64,000 bases of DNA, from NCBI RefSeq assembly GCF_011174705.1, contig NZ_JAANIJ010000001.1, positions 992,001 to 1,056,000 of the forward strand. Direction: 5' to 3'. This document shows, in pieces, positions 1 to 10,042 of this stretch. The translations under genes and the position numbers were made by a program. The stretch is from Tessaracoccus coleopterorum (lineage in GTDB: Bacteria > Actinomycetota > Actinomycetes > Propionibacteriales > Propionibacteriaceae). The number at the start of each line of letters is the position of its first letter. Position 1 is the stretch's first letter. The notes under the pieces were generated by a model. The model saw nothing but the letters and a program-made list of their open reading frames with translations. It ran no database searches and was not told the origin of the DNA.

Positions 1-24
1 TCGCGTCTCGGTAGGCAACGTATT

Positions 25-48
25 GTTCGGCACCTGGTTCGGCACCTG
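25..48. repeat. 12-bp perfect tandem duplication
   Basis: The unit gttcggcacctg occurs twice back to back. It lies in the 92 bases between the window edge and the end of the GH3 fragment. No frame of this edge stretch on either strand resembles the missing part of the glycosidase, so the repeat sits beside the breakpoint at which that gene ends. Confidence 0.6.
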
Positions 49-92
49 CTCCTCGGGGTCTGGGACGGGGGTAGCCCCTCGCGCGGGCGGGG

Positions 93-1170
93 CTAGCCGA
101 CGAGGGCCCGCGCAGGCTTCGCGAGCGCGCCGTCGGGCGCTGCGACGTAGAGCTGGACCACCTGCCGCGACGCTCGCGCCCCCGAGTTGGTTACGTCCAC
201 CGCGACCCGCACCACGTCACCCGCCTCGAACGTGACACCCGAGTGGCCGAAGGTGGTGTACGACAGCCCGAACCCGAACGGGAACTGCACCGCATCCGGC
301 GCGAAGGTCTCGAAGTAGCGGTACCCGACGAACACGTCCTCGGCGTAACAGTTGTAGGCCTTGTGGCCGAAGTTCGCGGCGGTGGGATAGTCCTCGTACC
401 GGCCGGCGATGGTGTCAGTGAGGCGCCCCGATGGCGACACGGCCCCGGTCAGCACGTCGACGAGCGCGCGGCTGCCCTCCATTCCGCCCTGCCACGCGAG
501 GATCAGGCCGGCGAGGCGGTCCCCATACTCCTCCGCCCACGAGAGGTCCATCACGTTGCCGGTGTTGACGATCGCCACCACCCGCTCGAACCGCGCGACG
601 ACGGCGTCCAGCATGGCCCGTTCGGCGTCTGTGAGGTAGTAGGAGCCCTTCTCCAGGACGTTCTCGCGATCCTCCCCGCTGCGCGGCCGAGCACCACGAC
701 AGCGGTCCCGGCCGTGTTCGCCGCCCGCGACACCAGCCCGGGGTCCAGCGGCATCTCCTCGAAGTGTCGCGGCCAGTTGCCCCAGTACCCCTGATCGGGC
801 GGGTTGGCGGCGGACCACGCCTCGTACACCTCGGCCACCTCGCCGCTCACCAGCACGCCAGCCTCGCGCAGCGCATCCAGCAGCGACACCTCGTAGGGCG
901 CTTTCACGTCGCCGCCTGAGCCGTAGCCGACGGCGAACCAGTCGCACTGCACGCGCCCGAACACGGCGACCTCGCCGTGCGGCGCCAGCGGCAGGACGTT
1001 GCCCTTGTTGCGCAGCAGCACCACCCTTCCGCAGCAGACCGCCGGCACAGCCCGACGATCCGGTCCGAGACGGTCCGATCGGTGTCGACCAGCCCCGCCG
1101 ACGTCTGGGAGAGGCCGTTGACGACGGTGTGCATCGCCTTGCGGTAGAGGCGCCAGAGTTCCCGCGGCAT
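93..1170 (-). pseudogene. GH3 beta-glucosidase, inverted-domain type, truncated after FnIII-like domain
   Basis: Reconstructed across two frameshifts, the protein starts MPRELWRLYRKAMHTV and contains AEGVVLLRNKGNVLPL, FGRVQCDWFAVGYGSGGDV and, near the end, FPFGFGLSYTTF followed by a fibronectin-III-like segment ending KPARALVG-stop. FGRVQ..(Y/F).VGYGSGGDV is typical of GH3 enzymes in which the alpha/beta sandwich and FnIII domain precede the TIM barrel. In such enzymes another ~400-450 residues with the catalytic Asp would follow, but a TAG ends the frame and nothing GH3-like is visible in the 92 bases beyond. It is therefore a fragment lacking the nucleophile domain, unless the remaining part lies beyond the window after a rearrangement. 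Frameshifts sit near positions 1020 and 680. The substrate (beta-glucoside or arabinoside) cannot be told. Confidence 0.8.
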
Positions 1171-1255
1171 GGGGATCCTCGAGGGTGGTTGGTCAGTGGC
1201 GGATCAGGACGACAGAACGTCCATGATCCACCACTCTGTGGAGACCCAGCATAGG

Positions 1256-1267
1256 CGAAGCGTTTCG
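1256..1267. promoter_or_regulatory. Candidate LacI-family operator before the GH3 gene
   Basis: CGAAGCGTTTCG is a near-perfect palindrome (one mismatched central pair) about 85 bases before the GH3 start codon. It matches the general CGAAACGTTTCG form of operators bound by LacI-family sugar repressors. No lacI gene is present in the window, so the regulator would be elsewhere. Confidence 0.4.
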
Positions 1268-1315
1268 ACGCCGCCAGTGGTCGTTCACCTCACGGCGCCA
1301 AGCCCGGCACGCGAA

Positions 1316-1351
1316 CAGACCCACGTCATCCCTGTGGACGACGTGGGTCTG
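1316..1351 (-). terminator. Stem-loop terminator after the SHOCT gene
   Basis: CAGACCCACGTC and its exact reverse complement form a 12-bp stem around a 12-base loop, 21 bases beyond the stop of the leftward SHOCT gene. There is no T-tract, as is usual for high-GC actinobacterial stem-loop terminators. Confidence 0.65.
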
Positions 1352-1371
1352 GTGGCTGACGAGCTCTCCGC

Positions 1372-1751
1372 TCAGAGGCCGAGCAGCTTCGCCTTCGCCG
1401 AGGTGAACTCTTCGGCCGACAGCAGGCCCTTCTCGTGGAGCGCCGCGAGGCGCTCGAGCTGGGCCAGCGGATCCACGGCCTCGGCGGCGAGTGCCGGGGC
1501 GGCGGGAGCCGCAGCCGCGACAACCGGGGCCTGCGCGACCACGGCCTGCTGAGCCGCGACCGCGCGGGCGGCCGCGTCGTCGAGCGCGGCCTGCTGGGCC
1601 TGTGCCCTGGCGGCGGCGAGTTCGGCCTGCTGGGGGCCTCGGCCTGCTGCTTGGCCGCGACGTTGCCGGAGACCTTGGTGGCGGTGCCGGCGATGACGGC
1701 GGTGCGGGCTGCGGTGCCGAGAAGGCCGGGGCGGCCCCTGCGTCGAATCAT
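1372..1751 (-). CDS. SHOCT-domain protein
   Basis: About 126 residues. It starts at an ATG with AGGAGGT seven bases upstream. The N-terminus is basic and hydrophobic (MIRRRGRPGLLGTAARTAVI), the middle is an Ala/Gln-rich low-complexity stretch, and the end (DPLAQLERLAALHEKGLLSAEEFTSAKAKLLGL in sense, given here in parts: LERLAALHEKGLLSAEEF then TSAKAKLLGL) is a classic SHOCT short C-terminal domain, which is thought to mediate oligomerisation. One frameshift near 1637 lies in a run of five G that should be six. An uninterrupted frame would otherwise fuse it falsely to the upstream membrane protein. Function unknown; SHOCT proteins of this layout often sit with stress and envelope genes, as here. 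Confidence 0.85.
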
Positions 1752-1877
1752 GATGGTTACCTCCTGGGTTGTGGACGGACACCCGGCAATCGCCGGGCCG
1801 GGACGCCTGATCCGCTGAGCGCGCACCAGGCCGGGAACCGGCCACCACCCGCGGGCGATGACAGGCTGTGGGCCCGG

Positions 1878-3084
1878 TCAGCTGCCGATGCGAGCCGCGA
1901 TCAGGCCGGTGACGATGACTGACGTGATGGTCACCGTGGAGAAGCCGGCGATGATCATCTTGGGAAGGATCGCGCCCTCGATGGCCGCGACCTCCTCCGG
2001 GGTCTCGCCGGCGCCCTTGGCCGCTTCCTGGGACAGGATCATCGTGCCGGGAAGCCGTAGAGCGAGGTGAGACCGATGGCGATCGACATGGGGATGGTGT
2101 AGCCGAGCAGCTTACCCGCGACGCCGGCGAACAGCGCGATGCCCGCGATGCCGAACACGAAGGCGATGAGCAGCGGAACGGCGAGCGCCGCGACGTCGGC
2201 GGGCTGCACCGTGGCGAGGGGCCGAAGACCAGGATCATGATCGACAGCATCATCAGGCCGTAGGCGTCGATGCCGTTGAGGATGCCGGGCTTGAAGATCC
2301 CGAAGGCGCGCAGGGCGATGCCGAAGATCAGCGCCACCACGAAAGTGTTGAGGATGCCGTCAGTGACGTTGTTGATGAAGATCGAGATGAGCACCACGGC
2401 ACCCACCACCAGCAGCGTGCCGGGGGTCGTGCTGAAGAAGGCGGGAATCTTCGACGGTGCCGCCTCGGCCGTGGAGGCGGCCGCGGCGGGGGCCTCCAGG
2501 CGACCGGAGCGGTACTCGCCCTTCAGCCGTGCAGCCTCCTTGCGCAGGATGATCGAGGTCAGCGGGAAGCCGACGAGGCCCTGGAGGGCGGCGATCAGCA
2601 CCGGGAAGATGGCCACGGAGGTGAGGCCCACGCCGAGCGCCGCCTCCTGGATGATCAGCACCGAGATGGTGCCGCCGCTGAGCGAGCCGATGCCGGCCAC
2701 CACGTAGTCCATCGCCTGGGAGACGCCGTCGTAAGCGCCCTGACGTCGGCCGCCGCCGAAGATGAAGCCGGCGATCCACAGCAGGACACCGATGCCGACG
2801 ACGGTGCTGATACCCACCACAAGGGTCTTCCACTGGCGCTTGAACTCGTCGATGCTGATCAGCGTGCCGAGGTGCACGATGATGAAGCCCACGACGACGC
2901 CGCCGAGCCCCAAGAGGGACGAGCTGGCGAGCAGGTCGTCGGGGAAGATGTCGGTGAGGAAGCCGATGAAGAAGATGATCGACGCGACGAATAGCGACGA
3001 CAACAGGGATTGGGTCTTCTTCGCCACCCAGTCGCTGAACGTCCACACCGCCATGACGATGGCGAAGGCGAGCACCGCGTTCAT
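1878..3084 (-). CDS. Polytopic membrane protein, transporter-like (GltS-like fold suspected)
   Basis: About 400 residues with roughly ten hydrophobic segments, starting MNAVLAFAIVMAVWTFSDWV at an ATG preceded by GGGAGGACAAG. It contains two topologically similar halves, conserved-looking glycine-rich stretches (GIGSLSGGTISVLIIQEAAL; LYGFPGTMILSQEAA) and a cytoplasmic loop near residue 195. This general look resembles sodium/glutamate symporter-type carriers and a widespread uncharacterised family in Firmicutes and Actinobacteria, but I cannot assign a substrate. Frameshifts near 2218 and 2050 are single missing C or G residues in runs. The gene is preceded by the CATCACCC-N5-GGGTGA motif shared with two other genes in the window. 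Confidence 0.6.
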
Positions 3085-3149
3085 ATGAGTCTTGTCCTCC
3101 CGATGGCATAGCTGAACACCGCAACACTTGCCGCCCTGGGTGGACTCGG

Positions 3150-3168
3150 CATCACCCGCAGCGGGTGA
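3150..3168 (-). promoter_or_regulatory. Shared inverted motif, copy 1 (TCACCCGC-a-GCGGGTGA)
   Basis: A perfect 8-bp inverted repeat around one base, 66 bases upstream of the transporter-like gene. The half-site arrangement CATCACCC-N5-GGGTGA is repeated with identical spacing at 5516 and 14060, each 55-75 bases before a leftward start codon. Probably a regulator binding site. Confidence 0.5.
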
Positions 3169-3306
3169 CCCCGACGGCCTCCTGGGCTCCTCGCAGATCC
3201 CTGCCGCCCTACTCGCCGCCGGGCGGGAACGAGTGAGCCGGACATCGACCTCGATGGCCCGAAACGAACAAACAGGCCCTCGACGACGACGAGACTCGTC
3301 TCAGGC

Positions 3307-4916
3307 TCAACTCACCCCAACGACAGCCGTGTCAGGCTCAACTCGACGGGGAGGGAGGTCAGAAGGGAAGAACAGCGGCACCAGCAGGATCCCGGCCAAC
3401 CCGTAGATGAGCAGGAGCGGGAGACCGAGCTTCCAGTAGTCGCCGAAGCGGTAGCCCGCCGCCTCCATCACCATGAGATTCGCCGGCGTGGCGACAGGGG
3501 TCAGCAGCGCCCCGGCCGCGAAGACCGCGATCGCCAGGAGCACCGGCACCGGCGACACGTCGAGCTGCGCGGCGGCCGACAACCCACGGGGATGACGATC
3601 AACGCCGTCGCCGTGTTGCTGATCAGCTGCCCTAGCACCGCGGTGATGAGGAACAGCCCCACCAAGAGGGCATACGGCCCAGCGTCGCCGATGAGGGCGA
3701 CGAGGCGCTCGGCAAGCGATTGGGCGGCGCCGCTCGACACCATCGCCGTCGACAGCGACATCATGCCGCCCACCAGGATGACGGTGGTCCACGAGATGCC
3801 CCGGTAGGCCTCGTCGACGGTCAGCACGCCGAGGACGACCATCGCCAGCGCCGCGACCACGCCGGCCACGGGGGCTGGGACCAGCCCGGTTGCCAGCAGG
3901 ATGACCATGGCGGCGAGCACGCCGAGGGCCCGCTTGGCGCCGACGCCGAGCGGCACCGCCTGGCGGCGGACGACGTCCGGGCTGTCGACCGCCATGATGT
4001 TGGGGTCCTTGGCCGCGTTGTCCAGCGCTTCCCACGACCCCTGAAGCAGCAGCGTGTCGCCGGCCGAGAGCCTGAGTTCCTCGCGCACGTCCTGGCCCTT
4101 GTGGTGCATCGCCGCGACCACCAGCTCGCCGCTCTCGGTGACCATCCCCGATGGACGCGGTCCCCGATGAAGGTCGAGCGCGGCGGGATGATGAACTCGG
4201 CAGCGCCCCGGCCCGTGCCATGAGCGTGGAGTGCGTGCCCTCGAGGCCGTAGTGCTCGGCCAGGGTGTCGCCGTGGGCGCCGAAGTCGCGCAGCGCCTTC
4301 GTGGGGGTGCGCGTGGGGATGAGCTTCGAGCCCAACAGGATCACCATCAGCATGGTGGCAAGCAGCAGCGGCACGCCGATCAACGCGATGGTGAACAGGC
4401 CCATCCGGTACCCGGAGGCCTCCTCGATGTAGTCCGCAACCAGAACGGTCACGGGCGACCCTGTGAGCATCAGCAGCGACCCCGCATGTGCGGAGAACGC
4501 CGTGGGCAGCAGCAGTTCCGACGGCGACCTCTTGCCGCGGACGGCGATCACCACGACCACCGGCGTCAGCGCCGCGACCGCGCCGTTGGGGCTGATCAGG
4601 GCCGTCAGCACCGCGACCACCAGCATGACGATCACCATGATCCGGGTCGGGCTCTCGCCCCCATGTTCCATGGCGAACTCACCCACCCAGGCCGTGACGC
4701 CCGACTTGTCCAGCGCCTCACTCACCACGAACAACGCCGCGATGAACAGGACGGTCGGGTCACCGAAGCCCGCGGTGGCCTCCCCAGCCCGATGACCCCG
4801 GTGGCCCAGAGGGTCAGCGGGACGATCATCGCCACCACCGCGACCGGGAGCCGGTCCAGGATGAACAGCACTACGGTCACGCCGAGGACGACGAGGGTGA
4901 TCACACTGTCGGTCAC
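3307..4916 (-). CDS. SLC13-family permease with central RCK_C (TrkA-C) domain
   Basis: About 536 residues, beginning at GTG (TDSVITLVVLGVTVVLFIL) with GGAG about ten bases upstream. An N-terminal bundle of membrane segments is followed by a soluble region (GDRVHRGMVTESGELVVAAM ... LSAGDTLLLQGSWEAL) typical of a TrkA-C domain, then a second membrane bundle with the signatures VGLFLITAVLGQLISNTATA and LLTPVATPANLMVMEAAGY. These match divalent anion:Na+ symporters (sulfate or dicarboxylate), where helix-hairpin SNT-like motifs bind sodium and anion. The SNTA and TPAN motifs are both present. Frameshifts near 4790, 4205 and 3585. The substrate is not predictable from sequence alone. Confidence 0.85.
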
Positions 4917-4954
4917 TGGTGGTTATCTCCGTCGGTTGTCGGGGTGGCCTGGGA

Positions 4955-5442
4955 TCAGGCCTCGGTGCCGGAGAGCTCCTCGGCCAGGGCCGCCTCGTCG
5001 GCGTCGGACAGCGAGGTCTTCAGGACGGTGCCGCCGAACTCGCCCATGGCGGCCGAGAACTTGTCCTCGGTGATCTTGGTGGCCATCACCACGAGGGCGG
5101 CCTTGCCGGGCTCGAGGAGGCCGTCGACGCGGTCACGCAGGCTGCGGTTCACGCCCGCCTTGCTCGCCACGCCGGCGAGGGCGCCCCACGCGCCGCCGAC
5201 CAGCATGCCCAGCCCGGGACGAGGAACAGCAGGCCGATGATCATGCCCCACAACGCTCCGCCCGTGGCGGAGACCCGACGATGGATCCGGGGTGTCGATG
5301 TGCTTCTTGCCGTCCTCGTCGACGCGCACGACAGCGAGCCCGAGAGGTTCAGGACGAAGTTCCGCTGAAGTTCGATGACCTTGGACTGGGCGCGCTCGGC
5401 GGTGGCGTGATCGTCGTAGCCGATGATGATGAGTTCGGACAT
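4955..5442 (-). CDS. DUF1269 family membrane protein
   Basis: About 162 residues from ATG (MSELIIIGYDDHATAERAQS) with AGGAG seven bases upstream. It has an N-terminal ferredoxin-like half, then a glycine-rich hydrophobic hairpin (WGMIIGLLFLVPGLGMLVGG) and a C-terminal part (LEPGKAALVVMATKITEDKF...) that together are the DUF1269 pattern. Function is unknown; members occur in stress regulons. Frameshifts at about 5220, 5275 and 5325. It diverges from lapA, and the intergenic space holds copy 2 of the shared inverted motif. Confidence 0.85.
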
Positions 5443-5515
5443 GGTGGCTCCTTGAACCTTGACCGCGCGGGCGCGCGGAACGTCAGGGCCCACCCTCCCC
5501 CGGCCCCTCACCGGG

Positions 5516-5539
5516 CATCACCCTTCACGGGTAATCCGC
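5516..5539 (-). promoter_or_regulatory. Shared inverted motif, copy 2
   Basis: CATCACCC-ttcac-GGGTAATCCGC lies 74 bases before the DUF1269 start codon and 91 bases before lapA on the other strand, so it could serve both. Half-site spacing equals that of the copies at 3150 and 14060. Confidence 0.5.
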
Positions 5540-5606
5540 CGTCGGCCCTCCTGGCGGGAAGATGAGCAGGCGTCCCCGCGACCGCCGGGCCGGAGAGGAA
5601 TCGAAG

Positions 5607-5831
5607 ATGAGCAACAATCCGCAAGCAGGCAGCAGCTTCCTCCGGTCCCCGCGCACGTGGGTCGGGGTGACCATCGCCGTCATGGTGGCGGCGTTCATTC
5701 TGCAGAACCGGCAGACGGTGGGCATCGAATTGCTCATGTTCACCTTCAAGGCGCCGCTCTGGATCACGCTGAGCGCCGTCTTCGTCGCGGGAGTGGCCAC
5801 GTGCGCTCTGATCAGCCGCCGGCGGAAGTGA
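5607..5831 (+). CDS. LapA/DUF1049-type small membrane protein
   Basis: Intact 74-residue reading frame starting MSNNPQAGSSFLRSPRTWVG; GGAGAGGAA precedes the ATG. Two transmembrane helices (about residues 16-37 and 43-65) flank the QNRQTVGIELL loop, the hallmark of the LapA/DUF1049 family. In other bacteria this family is linked to lipopolysaccharide assembly; in Actinobacteria, which lack LPS, the role is unknown. Its stop overlaps the start of the next gene by four bases (GTGA), which predicts translational coupling. Confidence 0.85.
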   Translation: MSNNPQAGSSFLRSPRTWVGVTIAVMVAAFILQNRQTVGIELLMFTFKAPLWITLSAVFVAGVATCALISRRRK

Positions 5832-6289
5832 CGGGCGGCCGCCGTCGGCTGGACATCCGCATCCATGCCGAGGGCGAGGTCGACGCCGCGCTGCGCGCCG
5901 AACTGAGAGCGCTGAGGGTCCGCCGCGTGCCTGACGGCAGCGTGCTGGAGGGACGGTCATCGACACGGCCGAACTATGGGCCTGTTGCACCGCCTTCGTC
6001 GCGCCGGGCTACGGCTGCGCTCAGTGGACAGGATTCCCGGCCCGGAAACTCCGCGCGAACAGTCGACGCCGGCCGAGCGGCACTACGGCGACGGATTGAC
6101 TGCCCGGGTAGAGGTGGACGGGTACGCGGCGGCGCTGGTCTCGATGGTGGTCGGCACCGCCGACGTCTATCAGACCCCACCGTCGACCACCCTGGTCTTC
6201 AAGCTGGGGACGACGACACGCTGTTCGACGTGCTGGCGGCGATCGAGGATCTCGCGCTGAACCTACGCGGCATCCACGTCGACGGCTGA
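5828..6289 (+). CDS. Hypothetical protein coupled to lapA
   Basis: About 153 residues, starting at the GTG that overlaps the lapA stop. The reconstructed protein (VTGGRRRLDIRIHAEGEV at the start, DTLFDVLAAIEDLALNLRGI near the end) is soluble and mixed alpha/beta without a signal peptide. Two compensating frameshifts near 5955 and 6210 bring it back to the starting frame. I recognise no family. Position suggests it is co-transcribed with lapA. Confidence 0.6.
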   Translation: MTGGRRRLDIRIHAEGEVDAALRAELRALRVRRVPDGSVLEGRSSTRPNYGPVAPPSSRRATAALSGQDSRPGNSARTVDAGRAALRRRIDCPGRGGRVRGGAGLDGGRHRRRLSDPTVDHPGLQAGDDDTLFDVLAAIEDLALNLRGIHVDG

Positions 6290-6363
6290 AGCGCGGGCGG
6301 ATCTGCCACGCGCTGTCGTTTAGGATGACCGGGAGGGACCCTAGCGACAGGAGCGAGGCCAGT

Positions 6364-9040
6364 GTGGTAGCAGTTCGGCCGATCCGTCCGTTCAGCGAGA
6401 CGCGATTCCGCGTCCCCGCGCGGTCCGACCGGTTCGTCCGCCGCCGCCGCATCACGGAGCTTCTCGACGCACACCTGTCTCGCCCCGTCATCCTCGTCAC
6501 CGGCCCGGCCGGCACCGGCAAGACGCTGGCGGTGGCGGACTGGACCCTCGAGGGCCACCTCCCAGGACCGGTGGCTTGGCTGTCGCTGGACCGCGGGGAC
6601 GCTGAACTGTCCCGCTTCTGGACCTCGGTGCTGTCCTCGCTGCAGGTGGCCGTCCCCGAGGCGCTGCCCGGGCTGGAGCTTCCCGACGCGCCGGACCCGG
6701 ACCTCCTGCACGCGGTGGCCGCGAATGCCGGCGGATCGCTGGTCCTCGTGCTGGACGACGTGCAGGAACTCGACGGCGGCAGCACCCTGGACTGGCTGGA
6801 TGGCGTGCTGCGCTGGACGCCGGATGGCGTCCGTGTGGTGCTGGTCTCACGGCATGATCCCGCCGTCGCGCTACAGCGGTTGAGGTTGGAGGAGAAGGTA
6901 GGAGAGCTGCGCCTCGCGGACCTGGCTTTCACCGCTGAGGAGTCCGAGGAGCTGATGGCGGTGTCGGGCATCACGCTGAGCGCCGCCGGACTGGACCGCC
7001 TCATGGACACCACCGGTGGATGGGCAGCGGCGTTGCGCATGGCCGCTCTGACCCTGGCTGCCTCCGATGACCCGTCGAGCGCGCTCCAACGCTTCGGCGG
7101 GGTGACGTTCCTGGTGTCGGAGTATCTCTGGGACGAGGTCCTTCAGCTCCTCCCGGATCACTACAGCGAGTTCCTGCTGCGCACCTCCGTGACCAACCGA
7201 CTCTGTGCGCCACTCGCGCTGGCACTGACCGGCGAGGATCGCTCCGACGAGATTCTCCGCATCCTGGCCCGGGAGCAGCTGCTGGCCCACGAGGTGGAGG
7301 GCACCGGCTGGTACCGCACCCACTCCCTCCTCACCGAGGTGCTCCGGGCGCGCCTGGAATCCACCAGGACCGAACTGGCGCAGGAATTGCGACGCCGCGC
7401 CGCCTTGTGGTTCGAGGAGAACGGGGCGTGGACCGAGGCCCTGATCCACGCCGCCGCGTCCGGGGACTGGGACTTCGCGGGGCGCATGGCCATGCGATCG
7501 GGGGCGGTTCCCCTGTTCACCACCGACCGTCAGCCCTACATCGAGGCGATGGCCAGGGTTCCCGCCGCGGTCACCGTCGACTACCCGGAGCTGGCCGTGG
7601 CGCATGCCGTGGCGGCCTACAGCCGTGGGGAGCGCGGCGCCGTCGAGGCCCTGCTGGACCGGGCGCATGTCGAGACCCTGCCGGAACCGCGCCGGACGCT
7701 GGCCACCATCACGGTCCAGTCGATCCGGGCGGCGCAGGCCCACCGCGACGGAGACGCCCTGGTCATGCGCCACGCCGCCGCGGAGGCCGACGAACTGCTT
7801 CAGGGGATCGGCGCGGCCGAGGCCCCGGATGGTCGGCCCACCGAGGGTTCACACACGCTCTACGTGGAGTGGCGGAGCTATGGGCGGGGCGCCCAGAGGA
7901 GGCCTGCCGGCTGCTCGCGCACGCCGTCGACTCCTACCCGCCCGGGTCGTTCAACGCCTACGGCGAGGTGTACTACCGGGGCGTGCTGGCCCTCGCCCAG
8001 GCAGGGGTCGGGCGGCTGTCCCTGGCCCGGGCCAGCGCCGAAGCCGCCCTGGAGACAGCCCGCCGGCACGGCCGCTCCCGCTCATACGAGAGCCAGTGGG
8101 CGTGGCTGGCGTTGTCGATCACCCTCCTGTACACCGGCGACGGCGACGGCGCCCGCGCCGCCCGCAGCCACTGCGGAAAGGCCGGCGGGGATCGGATCAA
8201 CCCCTTCGTCGCCGCCACGGCACAGATCCTGGCCGCGCGGCAGTCACTGTCAACCGGGGACCTGGCCGGCGCCCGGCGGGGAACCGCGCTCGCGCAGGCG
8301 GCCCTGGCGCGCCGCCCGGCATGGTCACCCCCTGGCCCTGCTCACTTCCCTGCGCGTCGACCTGGCCCTGGCGGAGAAGGACCCGGCGGCGGCGGCCTCG
8401 GCACTGGCCGAGTACGACGCCTCGCCCGTCGGCCGCGGGACGTCGCCGGCATCCCGCCCCGACGCCGTGTCCAACGGGCGCGCCCGCTTCCTGCTGGCCA
8501 CGGGACACCCCGAGCACGTGCGGCCCACCGTCGCGCACCTCCTCGACGTGGTGGGGGCGGAGGCCGTGCAGGCGTGGCTCTCGGTGGCCGCCGCAGAGCA
8601 CCGGATGCGGCACGATTCGCTGGCGATCGAGGCGATCGGGCGGGCCCTGGACCTGGCGGTGTCCGAGGGTGCCGAGCTGTTCGTCCTGCGCCAGAGCCCC
8701 GCGGTTGCCCCGGCGCTGCGCCGCCACCGCGATGTGGTGGGCACCCACCGTGAGCTGGTGGAGCGGGCCCTCGATATCGCGGACGGGCCCGCGTCGTCGC
8801 CCGGGCCCCGCCCACTCGTCGCCCTGACCGAGCGGGAGCGGGCCGTGCTGTCCTACCTGCCGACGATGGGGTCAAATGCCGAGATCGCCTCGGCGCTCAG
8901 CGTGTCGCAGAACACGGTCAAGCAACACCTGAAGTCCGTCTACCGCAAGCTGTCGGTCAGCAGCCGCCGCGAGGCCGTGCGCGTGGCCCGCGACGCCGGC
9001 CTGCTGGACGGGCTCGGCGGCCGGGTCAGCATCCCTCCTA
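6364..9040 (+). CDS. LuxR-family ATPase regulator (LAL/MalT-like)
   Basis: About 890 residues. The chosen start is GTG (VVAVRPIRPFSETRFRVPAR), ten bases after AGGAG. A Walker A (VILVTGPAGTGKTLAVADW) and a Walker B-like LVLVLDDVQELDGG mark the N-terminal AAA/STAND ATPase (residues ~40-300), followed by a long helical TPR-like region and a C-terminal LuxR HTH (LTERERAVLSYLPTMGSNAEIASALSVSQ... in parts) with TVKQHLKSVYRKL as recognition helix. This is the MalT/AlkS-type architecture: an ATP- and inducer-dependent activator. Frameshifts near 7890 and 8325 compensate; a third near 9030 is needed for the TAG stop, otherwise the frame runs antisense through glutaminase. The target is unknown; the operon of 9-14 kb ends convergently against it. 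Confidence 0.88.
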
Positions 9041-9043
9041 GCG

Positions 9044-10009
9044 TTACCGGCCGTCGTCGACGGCGGCCCGCGACTGGAGCAGGTCCAGCCCGAGGCCCCT
9101 GGCCAGGTGTCGGGCCACCAGCTGACCGCGCACGCTGTTGCCGGCGTCGTCGAGCGGCGGGGAGAAGGTGGCGAGGCCGCCCTTCCCGGGGAGACCGTGA
9201 CGATGCCGCCGCCGATGCCGCTCTTCCCGGGCAGACCCACCTCGTAGAGCCACTCCCCGAGGTCTCGTAGAGCCCCGCCGTCAGCATCACCGCGAGCACC
9301 GGGTGGCAGAGGTCCTCGTCGAGCACCCGGACGCCCGTGACCGGGTTGACCCGCCGTCGGCCAGCGTGGCGCCCATGGTGGCCAGGTCCCTAGCCGTAAC
9401 CCGGAGGCAGCTCTGGCGGGTGTACAGGTCCAGGGCGAGGTCCGGGTCCGCGCCCAGCACGCCCCGGCTGTGCAGCAGGTTGGCCGCCGCCCGGTTGACG
9501 TGATTGGTGGCCGACGCCGACGCGTAGGTCTCCTCGTCCACCTCCAGCTCACGCCCCGCGAAGGCTGACAGCCCGTCGACGATGGCGGTCCACTTCGCCT
9601 CGCCATCGCCGGGCACCAGGCTGGTGGCGGTCATGGCCCCTGGGTTGACCATCGGGTTGGTCCGGCCGTCGGGTGAGCGTTCGACGGCGGCGGCGGAGTT
9701 GAACGGCAGGCCGGTGGCGTTGGCGCCCACCCGTCGACGGGCCTCCGAGGCCCCCAGCGCGCGGCACACGAGCGCGAAGACGAAGGGCTTGGCCACGCTC
9801 ATGATGGTGAACGGATGGTCCGCGTCCCCCGCCGTGAAGACCGCGCCGTTGACCCCACCACGCACACCCCGAACATGCCCGGGTCTGCGGCGGCGAGCGC
9901 CGGGTACACCTGGGAGGGCTGCCCCTCCGCGGTGTCGCGGTACCGCTCGTGCGCCTCGGCCACCAGGGCCGAGACAGTGGACGCACCCGGAGGCTTCCCG
10001 TCGAGACAT
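9044..10009 (-). CDS. glsA: Glutaminase A
   Basis: About 320 residues. It hydrolyses glutamine to glutamate and ammonia in the cytoplasm. Serine-dependent fold signatures are visible: FTIMSVAKPFVFAL contains the catalytic Ser-x-x-Lys, then GRTNPMVNPGAMTATSLV, YASASATNHVNRAAANLL, and the C-terminal GLPGKSGIGGGIVTVSPG. The ATG at 10009 is the only start near the expected N-terminus, but at least two frameshifts (about 9985 and 9855) lie between it and the conserved core; another is near 9265. It is the last gene of a four-gene leftward operon (33-base gap to abgT-like gene), which places it in glutamate release from imported peptides or conjugates. Confidence 0.9.
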
Positions 10010-10042
10010 GGGAGGGAATGAGGGACGCCTCCCGGGTGCCGG

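Noticed and set aside
1372..3084. A single 570-codon frame combining a membrane transporter and a SHOCT tail
   Set aside because: The frame runs through the intergenic region only because of two missing bases; the SHOCT gene has its own ribosome site and ATG at 1751.
3280..3350. Direct repeat tcaggctcaactc near the SLC13 gene end
   Set aside because: Two copies 39 bases apart with no palindromic or promoter context; one overlaps the stop codon. Nothing further supports a function.
4231..5073. 280-codon plus-strand frame rich in His, Gln and Arg opposite the SLC13 permease
   Set aside because: Shadow of the permease gene on the other strand, without start signals or motifs.
8325..9606. Long antisense frames opposite the LuxR regulator and glutaminase
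   Set aside because: Arg/Pro/Gly-rich translations typical of shadow frames in GC-rich DNA, with no family motifs.
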